NCBI GenBank assembly: GCA_025057115.1
Contig: JANWWZ010000004.1
Coordinates: forward strand, 124,001 to 188,000
Length of the DNA: 64,000 bases
DNA from: Bernardetiaceae bacterium
Lineage (GTDB): Bacteria; Bacteroidota; Bacteroidia; Cytophagales; Thermoflexibacteraceae
Direction of reading: 5' to 3'
The notes below the pieces were generated by a model that saw nothing but the letters and a program-made list of their open reading frames with translations, was not told where the DNA came from and did not search any database. Below are positions 47,500-56,421 of the stretch, one piece after another. Made by a program: the position numbers and the translations under genes. The stretch's first letter is position 1, and every line of letters begins with the position of its first letter.

Positions 47500-47532
47500 C
47501 AAATGTACTCAATTAGTTAATTCAATTAACTA
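47500..47532 (-). promoter_or_regulatory. Promoter region with a perfect 19-bp palindrome
   Basis: The minus strand carries TACATTTG (complement of 47500-47507), a perfect TAnnTTTG. Just upstream lies TAGTTAATTCAATTAACTA (47514-47532), a perfect 9-bp dyad with a single central base. It covers the region where the polymerase would sit, so a bound dimeric regulator should block or control the eight-gene operon. The form resembles MarR-type operators (inference). No MarR gene is in the window. Confidence 0.65.
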
Positions 47533-47555
47533 TTAAACTCGAAAAAAGTTTAGCT

Positions 47556-48587
47556 TTAGCGGGCATACTGGCGATTATAAGCCTCCAGCAGTACCAGAAA
47601 GTAAGAAATGAGCAGCGGACCAATGACTAGCCCAAGAATACCGAAAAAATTGACGCCGAAAATAACCCCTAACACTGTAATGAGCGGATGGATATTTCCG
47701 ATTTGGCGCGCAATTAAAAACCTCAACAAATTGTCAATGTTTAGAACTAAAATAGCTCCATAGATGATCAATCCTATTCCGCCTACCGTATTTCCTTGAC
47801 CGATAGCTGTTAGTCCTGCAGGTACCCAGACCAAAGGCGTTCCCAGCACTGGAATGAAAGCCAACAAAGCGCTAATAACTCCCCAAAAGAGCCCGTCGTT
47901 AATGCCGAATATTTCAAATCCCAACCAAACTAAACTGCCTTGTACCAAAGCAATCATTCCCTGCCCCAGCACATTGGTTTTTACGTTGTTTTCCAGTTCC
48001 GCAAACATCTTCTCTACAGTCTCCTTTTCGAAAGGAAGGTAATAGTAGAGGCTTTTGATTACGTTGGATTGATTGACAAGTAGGTAATACAAAACAAAGT
48101 ACATGATAGTAATGCCCACGAATAAGTTTAAAGTGCCAGAGACCAGTGGGGTAAACAAACGCGTGGCAAACTCGCCAATCTTGCTGACTACTTTTTGCAA
48201 TAGTTCTGGATTGTGCAAATCTATCCCCGTAAACCTTTGAAACTGAACAATAGCTGCACTTTTTAGCAATTGGTTGATATAATTGACAAAAGTGGAGGTA
48301 TAAGTAGCGTAAAATATCGCTTTTCGGGCTATCATGATAGTGGTGGCTACCAAAGGCAAAATGATGATAAACAAAGAAACAACGATGATCAAAAAAGCGC
48401 TAGCTTGTGGTTTCCATTTGCACTTTTCGGTAAGAAAGGTATGCAAGCGGCGAAAAAGGACATATAAAATGATACTGCCTATAAAAGCAGGGAAGTAATC
48501 TGCTAAGCCATAAAAAATAGCTCCTCCCAGCATTAGCAGAAGAATGATATGTAATGCAAAACGCTGCTGCGGCGTGTATATTTGCAT
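47556..48587 (-). CDS. AI-2E-family permease (PerM/YdiK type)
   Basis: A 343-residue membrane protein with about eight predicted helices. Hydrophobic segments include HIILLLMLGGAIFYGLADYF at the start and IGLIIYGAILVLNIDNLL and HPLITVLGVIFGVNFFGILG in the second half, the most conserved region of the family (PF01594). A long soluble segment lies between helices 3 and 4. Members have been linked to AI-2 export (TqsA) and sodium/proton exchange, so the transported species is not decided. No LuxS gene is in the window. Confidence 0.85.
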   Translation of the reverse strand: MQIYTPQQRFALHIILLLMLGGAIFYGLADYFPAFIGSIILYVLFRRLHTFLTEKCKWKPQASAFLIIVVSLFIIILPLVATTIMIARKAIFYATYTSTFVNYINQLLKSAAIVQFQRFTGIDLHNPELLQKVVSKIGEFATRLFTPLVSGTLNLFVGITIMYFVLYYLLVNQSNVIKSLYYYLPFEKETVEKMFAELENNVKTNVLGQGMIALVQGSLVWLGFEIFGINDGLFWGVISALLAFIPVLGTPLVWVPAGLTAIGQGNTVGGIGLIIYGAILVLNIDNLLRFLIARQIGNIHPLITVLGVIFGVNFFGILGLVIGPLLISYFLVLLEAYNRQYAR

Positions 48588-48702
48588 GGCTCACCAAGCA
48601 AGGTTACTTTATCAAACGCAATTTAAAAAATAGCAAAACAAGGAAACAGAACACAAGCAAAGTATCACCAAGTGGTTTGAAAAGGTAATCATTCAAACAA
48701 AG

Positions 48703-49746
48703 ATGCATACCATGCAATGGCTGTTTTACCCAGCAGTGCTTTTCTTGTTACTACTAATGGGGTGTTCTGACAAAGCTGAGCGAGCTAAGCGCCAAGCGAG
48801 TAGTTTTTTTCTTCGCGGCAAAAGGGCACTCCAACAAAAAAACTACGAAGAAGCCATTCGCTTTTTTAAAGAAGCAATAAACAAAGACAGCGCTTTTGCC
48901 GAAGCATGGAATAATTGGGGCGTAGCAGAGGCTGCTTTGGGGCACTACCAAATAGCCCTCCAAGCCTATGAAGGAGCCCTTAAGGCAGATAGCCATTTCA
49001 CCGATGCTTACTACAACCGCTCTAACGCCTTTTTTGAGTTAGGTCAGTTCAAAGAAGCTCTTGCAGATATAGAACGCGTAGCGGCTGTTTATCGCGACTC
49101 AGCTTACGTGTTTGTCAGCCGAGGCATTGTCCTTTCTCGTTTAGGACAAACTCAAAAAGCGCAGCGAGATTTTATCACTGCTATTGCCCTGGATAGCAGC
49201 AATACTGACGCTTACATTAACTTGGGCGTGTTATTTTTCGAGCAAAAAGACTACGCAAAAGCCTTGCAAAATTTTGAGAAGGCATTGGCTTTGCAACCCG
49301 ATAGCGATTTTGCTCTCAATAATTTAGCTATGGTGCAAATAGCACAAGGAGCCTATAAGGAGGCATTGGAAAAACTCAATCGCGCCATTGCAAAGAACCC
49401 GCGCCAGCCTTATTACCTCAACAACCGCGCTTTTATCCATTTGATGAACGGTCATTTGCAAGCTGCTGAAGAAGACCTTCGGCTATCACTTTATTACGAC
49501 CCCGAAAACAGTTGGGCTATTCGCAACGCTGGCATTCTTGCCCTACAAAAAAACCTCCCTGACAGCGCTCTGAGAGCCTTCCAAAAAGCCTACCAAATAA
49601 ACCCCTCCACTGCTGACATTCACTATTACATGGGCATGGCTTACTTGGCTTTAGGCAATCGGCAACAAGCTTGCCAGCAGTGGAAAGCCTCTCTTACCAA
49701 AGGTGAACGAACCCGGATACCTGAACTGGTGCGTTATTGCCGTTAG
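48703..49746 (+). CDS. TPR-repeat lipoprotein
   Basis: A 347-residue protein with lipobox LLLLMGC near residue 21. It has about eight TPR units (for example YEEAIRFFKEAINKDSAFAEAWNNWG, then YYNRSNAFFELGQFKEAL, AYINLGVLFFEQKDYAKAL and IHYYMGMAYLALGNRQQAC). It is predicted to be anchored in a membrane and to serve as a protein-binding scaffold. It is convergent with the thioesterase gene and the two stops are adjacent. Start 48703 or the next ATG at 48712 are both possible. Confidence 0.8.
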   Translation: MHTMQWLFYPAVLFLLLLMGCSDKAERAKRQASSFFLRGKRALQQKNYEEAIRFFKEAINKDSAFAEAWNNWGVAEAALGHYQIALQAYEGALKADSHFTDAYYNRSNAFFELGQFKEALADIERVAAVYRDSAYVFVSRGIVLSRLGQTQKAQRDFITAIALDSSNTDAYINLGVLFFEQKDYAKALQNFEKALALQPDSDFALNNLAMVQIAQGAYKEALEKLNRAIAKNPRQPYYLNNRAFIHLMNGHLQAAEEDLRLSLYYDPENSWAIRNAGILALQKNLPDSALRAFQKAYQINPSTADIHYYMGMAYLALGNRQQACQQWKASLTKGERTRIPELVRYCR

Positions 49747-50163
49747 CTATAGATCGATAACAGCAAGGGTAAGCCGACTTACGCATACCAGCCGTTGCTC
49801 TTGGTCGTGGATTTTGATTTCCCACACGTGGGTGGTTTTGCCTATGTGGAGCGGCACCGCTTTTCCAAAAACATACCCCTGGCGCACACTTCTGATGTGG
49901 TTGGCATTAATTTCCAGCCCTACGCAGGCTTTCCCTTCAGGTAACATAAGGTAACCTGCAAGACTGCCTAAGGTTTCAGCTAAGGCAACAGAGGCTCCTC
50001 CGTGAAGCAAACCCAGAGGCTGACGCGTGCGCTCATCCACTGGCATTTTGGCTGCCAGCCAATTTTCTCCCACTTCCGTGAATTCTATTCCCAAATGCGT
50101 AGTCATATCAGGGTGGCGATGGGTGTTGAGCATTTCCACTGTTACTTGTTTGATAAATTGCAT
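49747..50163 (-). CDS. Hot-dog fold thioesterase (PaaI/YdiI/MenI type)
   Basis: A 138-residue single hot-dog domain. HGGASVALAETLGSLAG carries the catalytic Glu of the PaaI/YdiI subfamily. Length and motif fit enzymes that hydrolyse 1,4-dihydroxy-2-naphthoyl-CoA (MenI) or phenylacetyl/hydroxyphenylacetyl-CoA. The Bacteroidota usually make menaquinone, so a MenI role is reasonable but not shown by neighbours. It is a single gene converging tail to tail with the TPR lipoprotein gene. Confidence 0.85.
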   Translation of the reverse strand: MQFIKQVTVEMLNTHRHPDMTTHLGIEFTEVGENWLAAKMPVDERTRQPLGLLHGGASVALAETLGSLAGYLMLPEGKACVGLEINANHIRSVRQGYVFGKAVPLHIGKTTHVWEIKIHDQEQRLVCVSRLTLAVIDL

Positions 50164-50312
50164 GTTTGATTATTGGTTTTAGCGCGATACTGGCAAAGAT
50201 GTACATAAATTTGCGCCGCCTACAGCAAAAAGACAACAAAGCAGCGTATCAATCCGTTAAAGTAGCAAAATTCATCGGGGTGGTTTAATATAATTTTTAA
50301 AAAAGTTTACAA

Positions 50313-50990
50313 GTGGTTGCCAAAGAGCTTTACATTATTCGCCACGGCGAAACGGAATTTAACAAGCGCGGCTTCGTGCAAGGCAGCGGAATCGACTCCA
50401 ATCTAAACGATACTGGCAGGAGGCAAGCCCAAGCATTTTTCGAGCACTATCGCCATGTTCATTTCGACAAAATTTATGTTTCAGCCTTGCGAAGGACTTG
50501 GCAAAGTGTAGAACCTTTCTTTTTAAGGGGAGTTCCCATGCAAGTGTTGCATGGGCTTAATGAAATTAGCTGGGGGTACAAAGAAGGCAAAGTATTGAGT
50601 CCAGAAGATGACGAGCAGTATTTTGATATGCTCAAGTCGTGGCGCGAAGGAAATTTAGATGTAAAAGTCCCTGGAGGAGAGAGTCCTTTAGAAGTAGCAG
50701 CCAGGCAAAAAGTGGCTATTGATTACATCATGAGCCAAACTCACGAGTATCGGGTCTTGATTTGCATGCATGGGCGAGCTTTGCGCATCATGCTTTGCCA
50801 GCTACTGGGCACTCCTCTAAGCCAAATGGACGACTATCTCCACACGAATTTATGCTTGTACATCCTACACTACGATGGGGCTCAGTTCACTATCCAATTG
50901 GCTAACAACACTGACCATTTCATTCATTTGCCCCCTATGATTGTCAGCGATAAACCGCATGATTTTCATGCCCACCGAATCATTCCGTGA
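50313..50990 (+). CDS. Histidine phosphatase family protein
   Basis: A 225-residue phosphoglycerate mutase-like phosphatase. The phosphohistidine motif is IIRHGETEFN near residue 9, and the second histidine is in CMHGRALRIML. The start is GTG at 50313; the RHG motif follows after the usual short strand, and no ATG is nearby. Members act on sugar phosphates, phospholipid or nucleotide derivatives, including alpha-ribazole phosphate in cobalamin synthesis. A cobalamin adenosyltransferase lies 2 kb away, but this is only weak support. It is a single gene. Confidence 0.83.
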   Translation: MVAKELYIIRHGETEFNKRGFVQGSGIDSNLNDTGRRQAQAFFEHYRHVHFDKIYVSALRRTWQSVEPFFLRGVPMQVLHGLNEISWGYKEGKVLSPEDDEQYFDMLKSWREGNLDVKVPGGESPLEVAARQKVAIDYIMSQTHEYRVLICMHGRALRIMLCQLLGTPLSQMDDYLHTNLCLYILHYDGAQFTIQLANNTDHFIHLPPMIVSDKPHDFHAHRIIP

Positions 50991-51024
50991 TGAGCTGTTG
51001 AAACGCCCACCCACCGAACAAGAT

Positions 51025-51729
51025 TTACCAAGTGCCTAAAAGAAAAACGGCAGGTACTTTGCCCAAGTGGGGCTTTTGAGCTTGCCACTGGCTAATGGTT
51101 TTGGTGCAGATTAACTCCTCAGGTGCAGTAAGTTGGGCGGCAATGCACAAGAGGGTATGAGGGCGCAAATGAGCAAGCATGTCTTCGATGATGTGGTCAT
51201 TGCGATGAGGCGCCTCGATAAAAATCTGCGTTATGCCTTGTAAGGCTTCTTTTTCGAGGCGGCGCAGAGCTGATATTCTTTCCTGACGAGCCACCGGTAA
51301 ATACCCATGAAAAACAAACTGCTGTCCATTTAATCCAGAAGCCATAAGTGCCAAAACAATAGAGGAGGGTCCCACTAGAGGAACCACTCGTCTGCCTGTC
51401 TGGTGAGCATATTTTACTGCCCACTGTCCAGGGTCAGCAATGCCTGGACAGCCCGCCTCAGACATCAGACCTACGCTAGCTTGAGGAGGAATTTGCTGGA
51501 AATAACTGGCTACCTCTTCTGAAGAGGTGTTTTTATTGAGAAGGAAAAAATGCAACGCATCGATAGAACGCCCTGTTTTTAGCCATGCAATAAAACGCCG
51601 AGCTGTTCGCAGGTTTTCTACTAAATAGTAATCTGTAGTGGCAATGACCTGGCGCACTTGTGGTAAGATGAATTCATGAGCGTTTTGCAGGTCGGCAATT
51701 GGCAAAGGAATTAAATACAGGGCAGACAT
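51025..51729 (-). CDS. RsmI-like tetrapyrrole-methylase-family SAM methyltransferase
   Basis: A 234-residue protein of the tetrapyrrole methylase fold (LYLIPLPIADLQNAHEFILP, LMSEAGCPGIADPG, RRVVPLVGPSSIVLALMASG, IFIEAPHRNDHI). These match RsmI, which 2'-O-methylates C1402 of 16S rRNA. The sequence is shorter than RsmI and has LPIAD in place of the RsmI TPIGNL N-terminal motif. It is the second RsmI-like paralogue often seen in Bacteroidota. Start 51729 is used over 51735. It is divergent from the Na/Pi symporter gene. Confidence 0.82.
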   Translation of the reverse strand: MSALYLIPLPIADLQNAHEFILPQVRQVIATTDYYLVENLRTARRFIAWLKTGRSIDALHFFLLNKNTSSEEVASYFQQIPPQASVGLMSEAGCPGIADPGQWAVKYAHQTGRRVVPLVGPSSIVLALMASGLNGQQFVFHGYLPVARQERISALRRLEKEALQGITQIFIEAPHRNDHIIEDMLAHLRPHTLLCIAAQLTAPEELICTKTISQWQAQKPHLGKVPAVFLLGTW

Positions 51730-51873
51730 TTGCACTCACCATCAACGTTAACAATAATTTCAACAAAGAATTTGATTACCTCAAACAGCCTTGCCATACC
51801 TTTGAGCTTTAGAACTTTGCAAACTATCTTCTCTAAAGCTGCTAAAAAATCGCCAAATAACTGTCTTGGAAAC

Positions 51874-53025
51874 ATGTCCGTTGCTGCTGAAGGTAACCAT
51901 TCAACCAAAGCTAACCTGTTTCAGAGAGTATGGCAAAAGATACGCACCACTTCATTTTGGAAAATCTTTTGGCTTAGTGGACCAGCTTTGTTGTTCCTTT
52001 TTTCTCTTGAGCTGCTAAGCGCTGCTTGTGCCCACTTGAGCAAAGACTTGATAGAAAACGTATTGCATGCTACTAGCAATCCTTTCATAGGTTTGTTCAT
52101 TGGTTTGTTGCTCACTGCTATTATTCAAAGTAGTTCTACTACTACTTCTATGATGGTAGCAGTGGTTTCCAGCGGTGCCATCAGCCTTGAAACAGCCGTG
52201 CCTATCGTCATAGGAGCCAATATAGGTACTACCATTACTGCTACTGTAGTAGCCTTTAATCATATCTTTCGGCGGAAGGAGTTTCAGCGCGCCCTTTCTG
52301 CCGCTACCCTCAACGGCTTTTTTAATATTCTGACGGCTAGCATCGTTCTGCCTCTAGAATACTACACTCGTTTTCTAAGTCAGCTTTGTACTCAAATTAC
52401 TTCATGGCTTCTTCCTGAAAAAAATTTGTCCATCAGACAAGAGGATAATTTTACGCTCCATCACCTGGCAAAATACATAGCAGCACAATGGCCAGAGTAC
52501 GACCTTTTGCTAGTATTGCTAGCTATGGGGATGCTTTTTTGTGCCATTTACTGGCTAGTGGTAGTGCTCAAAAGTCTTTTTATGTACAACGTAGGCAAAA
52601 AAATGGAACAGGTGTTATTCGGCACTCAATATAAATCCCTATTCTGGGGCGTTTTTTCAACCACTTTGTTGCAATCTAGTTCAGTTACAACTTCTTTTAC
52701 CGTTCCGCTAGTAGCCAATAAAAAAGCCTCTTTGCGACAAGTATTTCCCTTTATCATGGGGGCTAACGTGGGCACTACTTTTACTGCCCTAATTGCCTCC
52801 TTGAACAATTTAGACGCCTCGGTAGGAATTGCTATTGCACACCTTTTGTTTAACCTAATTGGAGTAAGTATTTTCTTCTTCGTTCCAGGAATGAGGGAAA
52901 TTCCTCTTGCCTTTGCTCAATTGCTGGGCAAAACGGCTATGCGCTACCGACTGGCAGGCTTTCTGTACTTGTTGTTCACTTTCTTTGCTCTTCCTTTTTT
53001 GTTGATTTATTTTTCCGAAAAGTAA
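51874..53025 (+). CDS. Na+/phosphate cotransporter (NptA/PF02690 family)
   Basis: A membrane protein of about 383 residues with two inverted repeats, each carrying the QSSS signature of the Na/Pi-II family: TAIIQSSSTTTSM and TLLQSSSVTTSF. The paired GANIGTT and GANVGTT motifs follow. About eight to ten helices are predicted. It should import phosphate with sodium. There is no C-terminal PhoU-like domain, which many bacterial YjbB-type members have. ATG 51874 is preferred, since a longer frame from 51730 adds an unrelated tail. It is divergent from the RsmI-like gene. Confidence 0.87.
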   Translation: MSVAAEGNHSTKANLFQRVWQKIRTTSFWKIFWLSGPALLFLFSLELLSAACAHLSKDLIENVLHATSNPFIGLFIGLLLTAIIQSSSTTTSMMVAVVSSGAISLETAVPIVIGANIGTTITATVVAFNHIFRRKEFQRALSAATLNGFFNILTASIVLPLEYYTRFLSQLCTQITSWLLPEKNLSIRQEDNFTLHHLAKYIAAQWPEYDLLLVLLAMGMLFCAIYWLVVVLKSLFMYNVGKKMEQVLFGTQYKSLFWGVFSTTLLQSSSVTTSFTVPLVANKKASLRQVFPFIMGANVGTTFTALIASLNNLDASVGIAIAHLLFNLIGVSIFFFVPGMREIPLAFAQLLGKTAMRYRLAGFLYLLFTFFALPFLLIYFSEK

Positions 53026-53108
53026 AGCAGACACCGAAAAGCTTTGCCAGTGAAAAAATAGTTTGTATCTCTTCCCTTTTGCTTGGGTGCTGCTTCAAGT
53101 CAGTTGCT

Positions 53109-53657
53109 TTACGTTCTTGGCAGCCACTTGATTTCTTCAGCGCCTACTTCTTGAGCCATTTTTCGAGCAAGGACAAATAAATAATCCGAAAGGCGGTTTA
53201 AGTAGGGGATGATGAGAGGGTGTATTTCTATTTTTTCAGCAAAAGCAATTACGTTTCGCTCGGCGCGTCGGCAAACAGTGCGGGCAATATGGCAAAATGA
53301 AACGGAAGGATGTCCACCAGGCAGGACAAAGTGGCGCAAAGGTGGCAAGGCAGCTTCCATCTGGTCGATGGCTTGTTCTAGAGCTTGAATATCTTCTTCT
53401 TTCAAATCGGGGAGGACTTTTTTTTGTTGTTCGGGCTCAGCGGCAAGGTGGGCACCAATAGTAAAAAGTCTATCTTGTATTTGTTTGAGCAAACTGCGAG
53501 AGGATTCCTCTGTGTTTAGGTCGCGCACCAGCCCTATGTGGCTGTTGAGCTCATCTATGGTGCCATAGGCTTCGATGCGTAGGTCTGCTTTCGAAATGCG
53601 CGTGCCTCCTATTAGGGAAGTGTAACCTTTGTCGCCCGTTTTGGTATAGATTTTCAT
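53109..53657 (-). CDS. Cob(I)alamin adenosyltransferase (PduO type)
   Basis: A 182-residue PduO-type ATP:cob(I)alamin adenosyltransferase that makes adenosylcobalamin. The signature [17 protein letters not shown] is at the N-terminus, with [11 protein letters not shown] next. The C-terminal helix motif is [12 protein letters not shown]. Its ATG overlaps the end of the ABC ATPase gene by 4 bases, so they are translationally coupled. Confidence 0.93.
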   Translation of the reverse strand: MKIYTKTGDKGYTSLIGGTRISKADLRIEAYGTIDELNSHIGLVRDLNTEESSRSLLKQIQDRLFTIGAHLAAEPEQQKKVLPDLKEEDIQALEQAIDQMEAALPPLRHFVLPGGHPSVSFCHIARTVCRRAERNVIAFAEKIEIHPLIIPYLNRLSDYLFVLARKMAQEVGAEEIKWLPRT

Positions 53658-54394
53658 TTTTCTTTTGCGGCTAAGGAGAGCTTCATTTCGGTGGGGTTGG
53701 TAATGTGAGGATTGGGTTGGTCGGATTCTATAAGTCCATCGCGCAGGCGTACAATTCGGTGCGCGTACCGAGCAATGTCATCCTCGTGAGTAACTACAAT
53801 GATGGTGTTGCCTTTTTTGTGCAACTGGTCGAAAAGTTCCATGATTTCGTAAGAAGTACGCGTATCTAGATTGCCTGTAGGTTCATCAGCCAAGATGATG
53901 CTAGGATGGTTCACTAAAGCGCGGGCAATAGCTACTCGCTGCCGCTGACCTCCAGAGAGCTCATTAGGCTTGTGTTTAGCGCGGTCGGCAAGCCCTACGC
54001 TAACAAGGGCTTGCATGGCTCTTTCCATGCGTTCAGCTCTGCTATAGCCTGCATAGACCAAGGGCAAGGCTACGTTTTCTAGAGCCGTGGAGCGAGGCAA
54101 TAGGTTAAAAGTTTGAAATACAAAGCCTATTTCGCGGTTGCGCACATCGGCAAGCTCATCTTCTGTCATATTGCTCACATCCTTGCCCGATAAAATGTAA
54201 GTGCCCCCACTGGGGGTATCTAAACAACCAATAATATTCATTAGAGTCGATTTGCCCGAGCCAGAAGGTCCCATAAAGGCTACGTACTCCCCTCGATGAA
54301 TGGTAATAGTAATAGACCTAAGAGCATGGATAATTTCGCTGCCCATTTTGTAGCGCTTGGAAATGTTATAGGTTCTAATGACTTCTTGCGCCAT
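53654..54394 (-). CDS. ABC transporter ATP-binding protein (MacB/LolD type)
   Basis: A 246-residue ATPase. Walker A is GPSGSGKST (residues 42-50), the Q-loop [11 protein letters not shown], the signature [15 protein letters not shown], Walker [13 protein letters not shown], and H-loop VVTHEDD. This is the MacB/LolD/FtsE-like class, which works with separate 4-helix permeases. No permease gene is adjacent in this window. Start 54394 is chosen; a longer frame would overlap the divergent ligase gene at 54439. It is read before, and coupled to, the cobalamin adenosyltransferase gene. Confidence 0.88.
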   Translation of the reverse strand: MAQEVIRTYNISKRYKMGSEIIHALRSITITIHRGEYVAFMGPSGSGKSTLMNIIGCLDTPSGGTYILSGKDVSNMTEDELADVRNREIGFVFQTFNLLPRSTALENVALPLVYAGYSRAERMERAMQALVSVGLADRAKHKPNELSGGQRQRVAIARALVNHPSIILADEPTGNLDTRTSYEIMELFDQLHKKGNTIIVVTHEDDIARYAHRIVRLRDGLIESDQPNPHITNPTEMKLSLAAKEK

Positions 54395-54438
54395 GCGTAA
54401 TTTTTTTAAATATCTTAGCTGCAAATTACAACAATTCG

Positions 54439-56352
54439 ATGAGAGTCGGTATCTTTTTCGGGGGTCCTTCGCGAGAGCGAGAAATTTCCTTTGCAGGTGG
54501 CAAAACAGTGTATTACCACTTAGACCGCACATTGTTTGAACCCGTTCCCGTATTTGTGGATAGCTTGGGCAATTTTATTATTACTGACAAAGATGTATTT
54601 GACTACCAGCGCATTTGGGATTTTTACCCGACTGAATCTTTTATCAAAAAGTGCGGCAAAAGTACTTTGTTTAAGATATACGCTGAATCATTGGGCAAAC
54701 TCTCTGCCGAGCAACTTATCGAACTGACTAACACCATCGGGCAACCTGTCCTGCCCCACGATTTTAAAAAATACTTTGACTTTGCTTTTTTAGCCTTACA
54801 CGGATTAGGAGGCGAAGATGGAAGTTTACAAGGCTTGCTAGAGTGGTATGGTATTCCCTATTCTGCTCCGGGCATTTTTGGTTCAGCAGTAGGCATAGAC
54901 AAAACGCTGCAAAACGAACTCATTCAGCGGATTACAGGTGTTGAAAAACATCAAATGACCATTCGCAAAGCTACGTGGGACACAGAAGCTAGAGAAGAAC
55001 TCTTTGAGCGCGTCAAATCCTTTTTAGGACTCCCCTTTGTAGTGAAAGCACCTCATGGAGGTTCTTCCATTGGAATGGCTGTGGTCAGGGAAGATGACCT
55101 TGCAAAGTTTATTCGCAGCGTAGAACAGTGCTTTTTTCGCCTGACTGTTACTAAATCTCAATGGGCTGCAATGAATAGGCAAGCTAAAATCGATTTTGTT
55201 CAAAAAATTGCCTATGTAGAGGAAAGTATTGGCTATCCGGTAGTCTTTGAAGCCGATTCTTTAGTAGATAAAGGGGAAATCGTCTACTTCCATCCGCAGG
55301 ATTTGCTGGATAAACTAGAAGACTACTTTTCTTACTCCGACACTAATGCCATTCTCACTTCCGTTCATAGCGAATCTTCGGTGTTAATTGAGGCTTTCAT
55401 AGAAGGCAAAGAATTTTCCTGCGGAGTGATTCAAGACCAGGAAGATCGCCCTATTGCCTTGCCTCCTACAGGAATAGAGTATTGCGCACCAACTTTTGAC
55501 TTTCAGGCAAAGTACCAAAGTCCTACAACGCGCAAGAAAGTGCCTGTAGAGGTTCCACTGGATCAATTGCGCGAAATTCATCGGCAAGTGAAAGCTGTTT
55601 CAGAAGCATTGCGATTTGGCGTGTGTGTCCGCATTGATGGCTTTGCTCGCCCCGATGGCAGTGTTGCCCTGCACGACCCGAACACTATTCCTGGCATGTC
55701 TCCCACTTCTTTGATTTTCAAACAGATGGCAGAAATTGGGCTCAATACTACCCAGTCCCTTACCTACCTGATTCGCGCTTCTTTGCAAGATCGCTGCAAA
55801 ACGGGCAAAAACACATGGCAGGCAGAAAAAATGCTCGCCAGGCTAGATTGGCAAATAGACAAGGCTACCGCACAACTGGCAGAAAAACCACGCGTAGCTA
55901 TTCTCTTCGGTGGATTTTTGGACAGCAACAGCGATTATTCTTTTTCTATAGCCCAGCGCTTGTATGCTCAAATCACTTCAGAAGGCAAATATTATCCTAT
56001 ACTCGTGCTGCTTTCTGGTAGTCCAGAAAAACACGTGCTGCACCAGATTCCTATTAACCTTTTTTTCAGGGAAAACATATCCGTCATCAAGCAAAACCTG
56101 TATGCTGAAAAACATCCTTTTATTGTAGAATGCATTAACCAAGCGGAAGCTATTATTGCCAAGTATGCTGGTTATTTTGACCAACAAGTACGTCAACTGT
56201 CCTATGAAGACCTTGCCCGTTCGGTAGTACGGGTGTATATAGCCACTTATGACTTGCCTGCAGGAACGGAGTACTCCCCACAAACTTATTTGCAAGCCTT
56301 AGAGCTGGAGTACATCGACGTGCAGCCTGAAAATTTTGGTATTTTTCTTTGA
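54439..56352 (+). CDS. ddl: D-alanine-D-alanine ligase-family ATP-grasp protein, extended
   Basis: A 637-residue protein, about twice the usual 310 to 360. Residues 1-450 form a Ddl core: the N-terminal [10 protein letters not shown] (Glu15 conserved), [40 protein letters not shown] and [10 protein letters not shown]. The metal motif reads DPNTIPG, with Asp413 in place of the usual Glu. An insertion of about 65 residues lies between 217 and 313. Residues 483-637 look like the start of a second Ddl-type N-terminal domain ([21 protein letters not shown]), possibly a truncated duplication. The catalytic residues suggest it still makes D-Ala-D-Ala for peptidoglycan. Confidence 0.82.
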   Translation: MRVGIFFGGPSREREISFAGGKTVYYHLDRTLFEPVPVFVDSLGNFIITDKDVFDYQRIWDFYPTESFIKKCGKSTLFKIYAESLGKLSAEQLIELTNTIGQPVLPHDFKKYFDFAFLALHGLGGEDGSLQGLLEWYGIPYSAPGIFGSAVGIDKTLQNELIQRITGVEKHQMTIRKATWDTEAREELFERVKSFLGLPFVVKAPHGGSSIGMAVVREDDLAKFIRSVEQCFFRLTVTKSQWAAMNRQAKIDFVQKIAYVEESIGYPVVFEADSLVDKGEIVYFHPQDLLDKLEDYFSYSDTNAILTSVHSESSVLIEAFIEGKEFSCGVIQDQEDRPIALPPTGIEYCAPTFDFQAKYQSPTTRKKVPVEVPLDQLREIHRQVKAVSEALRFGVCVRIDGFARPDGSVALHDPNTIPGMSPTSLIFKQMAEIGLNTTQSLTYLIRASLQDRCKTGKNTWQAEKMLARLDWQIDKATAQLAEKPRVAILFGGFLDSNSDYSFSIAQRLYAQITSEGKYYPILVLLSGSPEKHVLHQIPINLFFRENISVIKQNLYAEKHPFIVECINQAEAIIAKYAGYFDQQVRQLSYEDLARSVVRVYIATYDLPAGTEYSPQTYLQALELEYIDVQPENFGIFL

Positions 56353-56421
56353 TTATTTTGCAACATATTAAGGCTCTCTGCGTTATAGAAGGAAAAACCT
56401 AAACCTATAAATCCTAGAGCC

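Noticed and set aside
47556-48587. Involvement of the AI-2E permease in the unknown operon as its transporter
   Set aside because: It ends upstream of the operon's own promoter and palindrome. The family is too general to link it.
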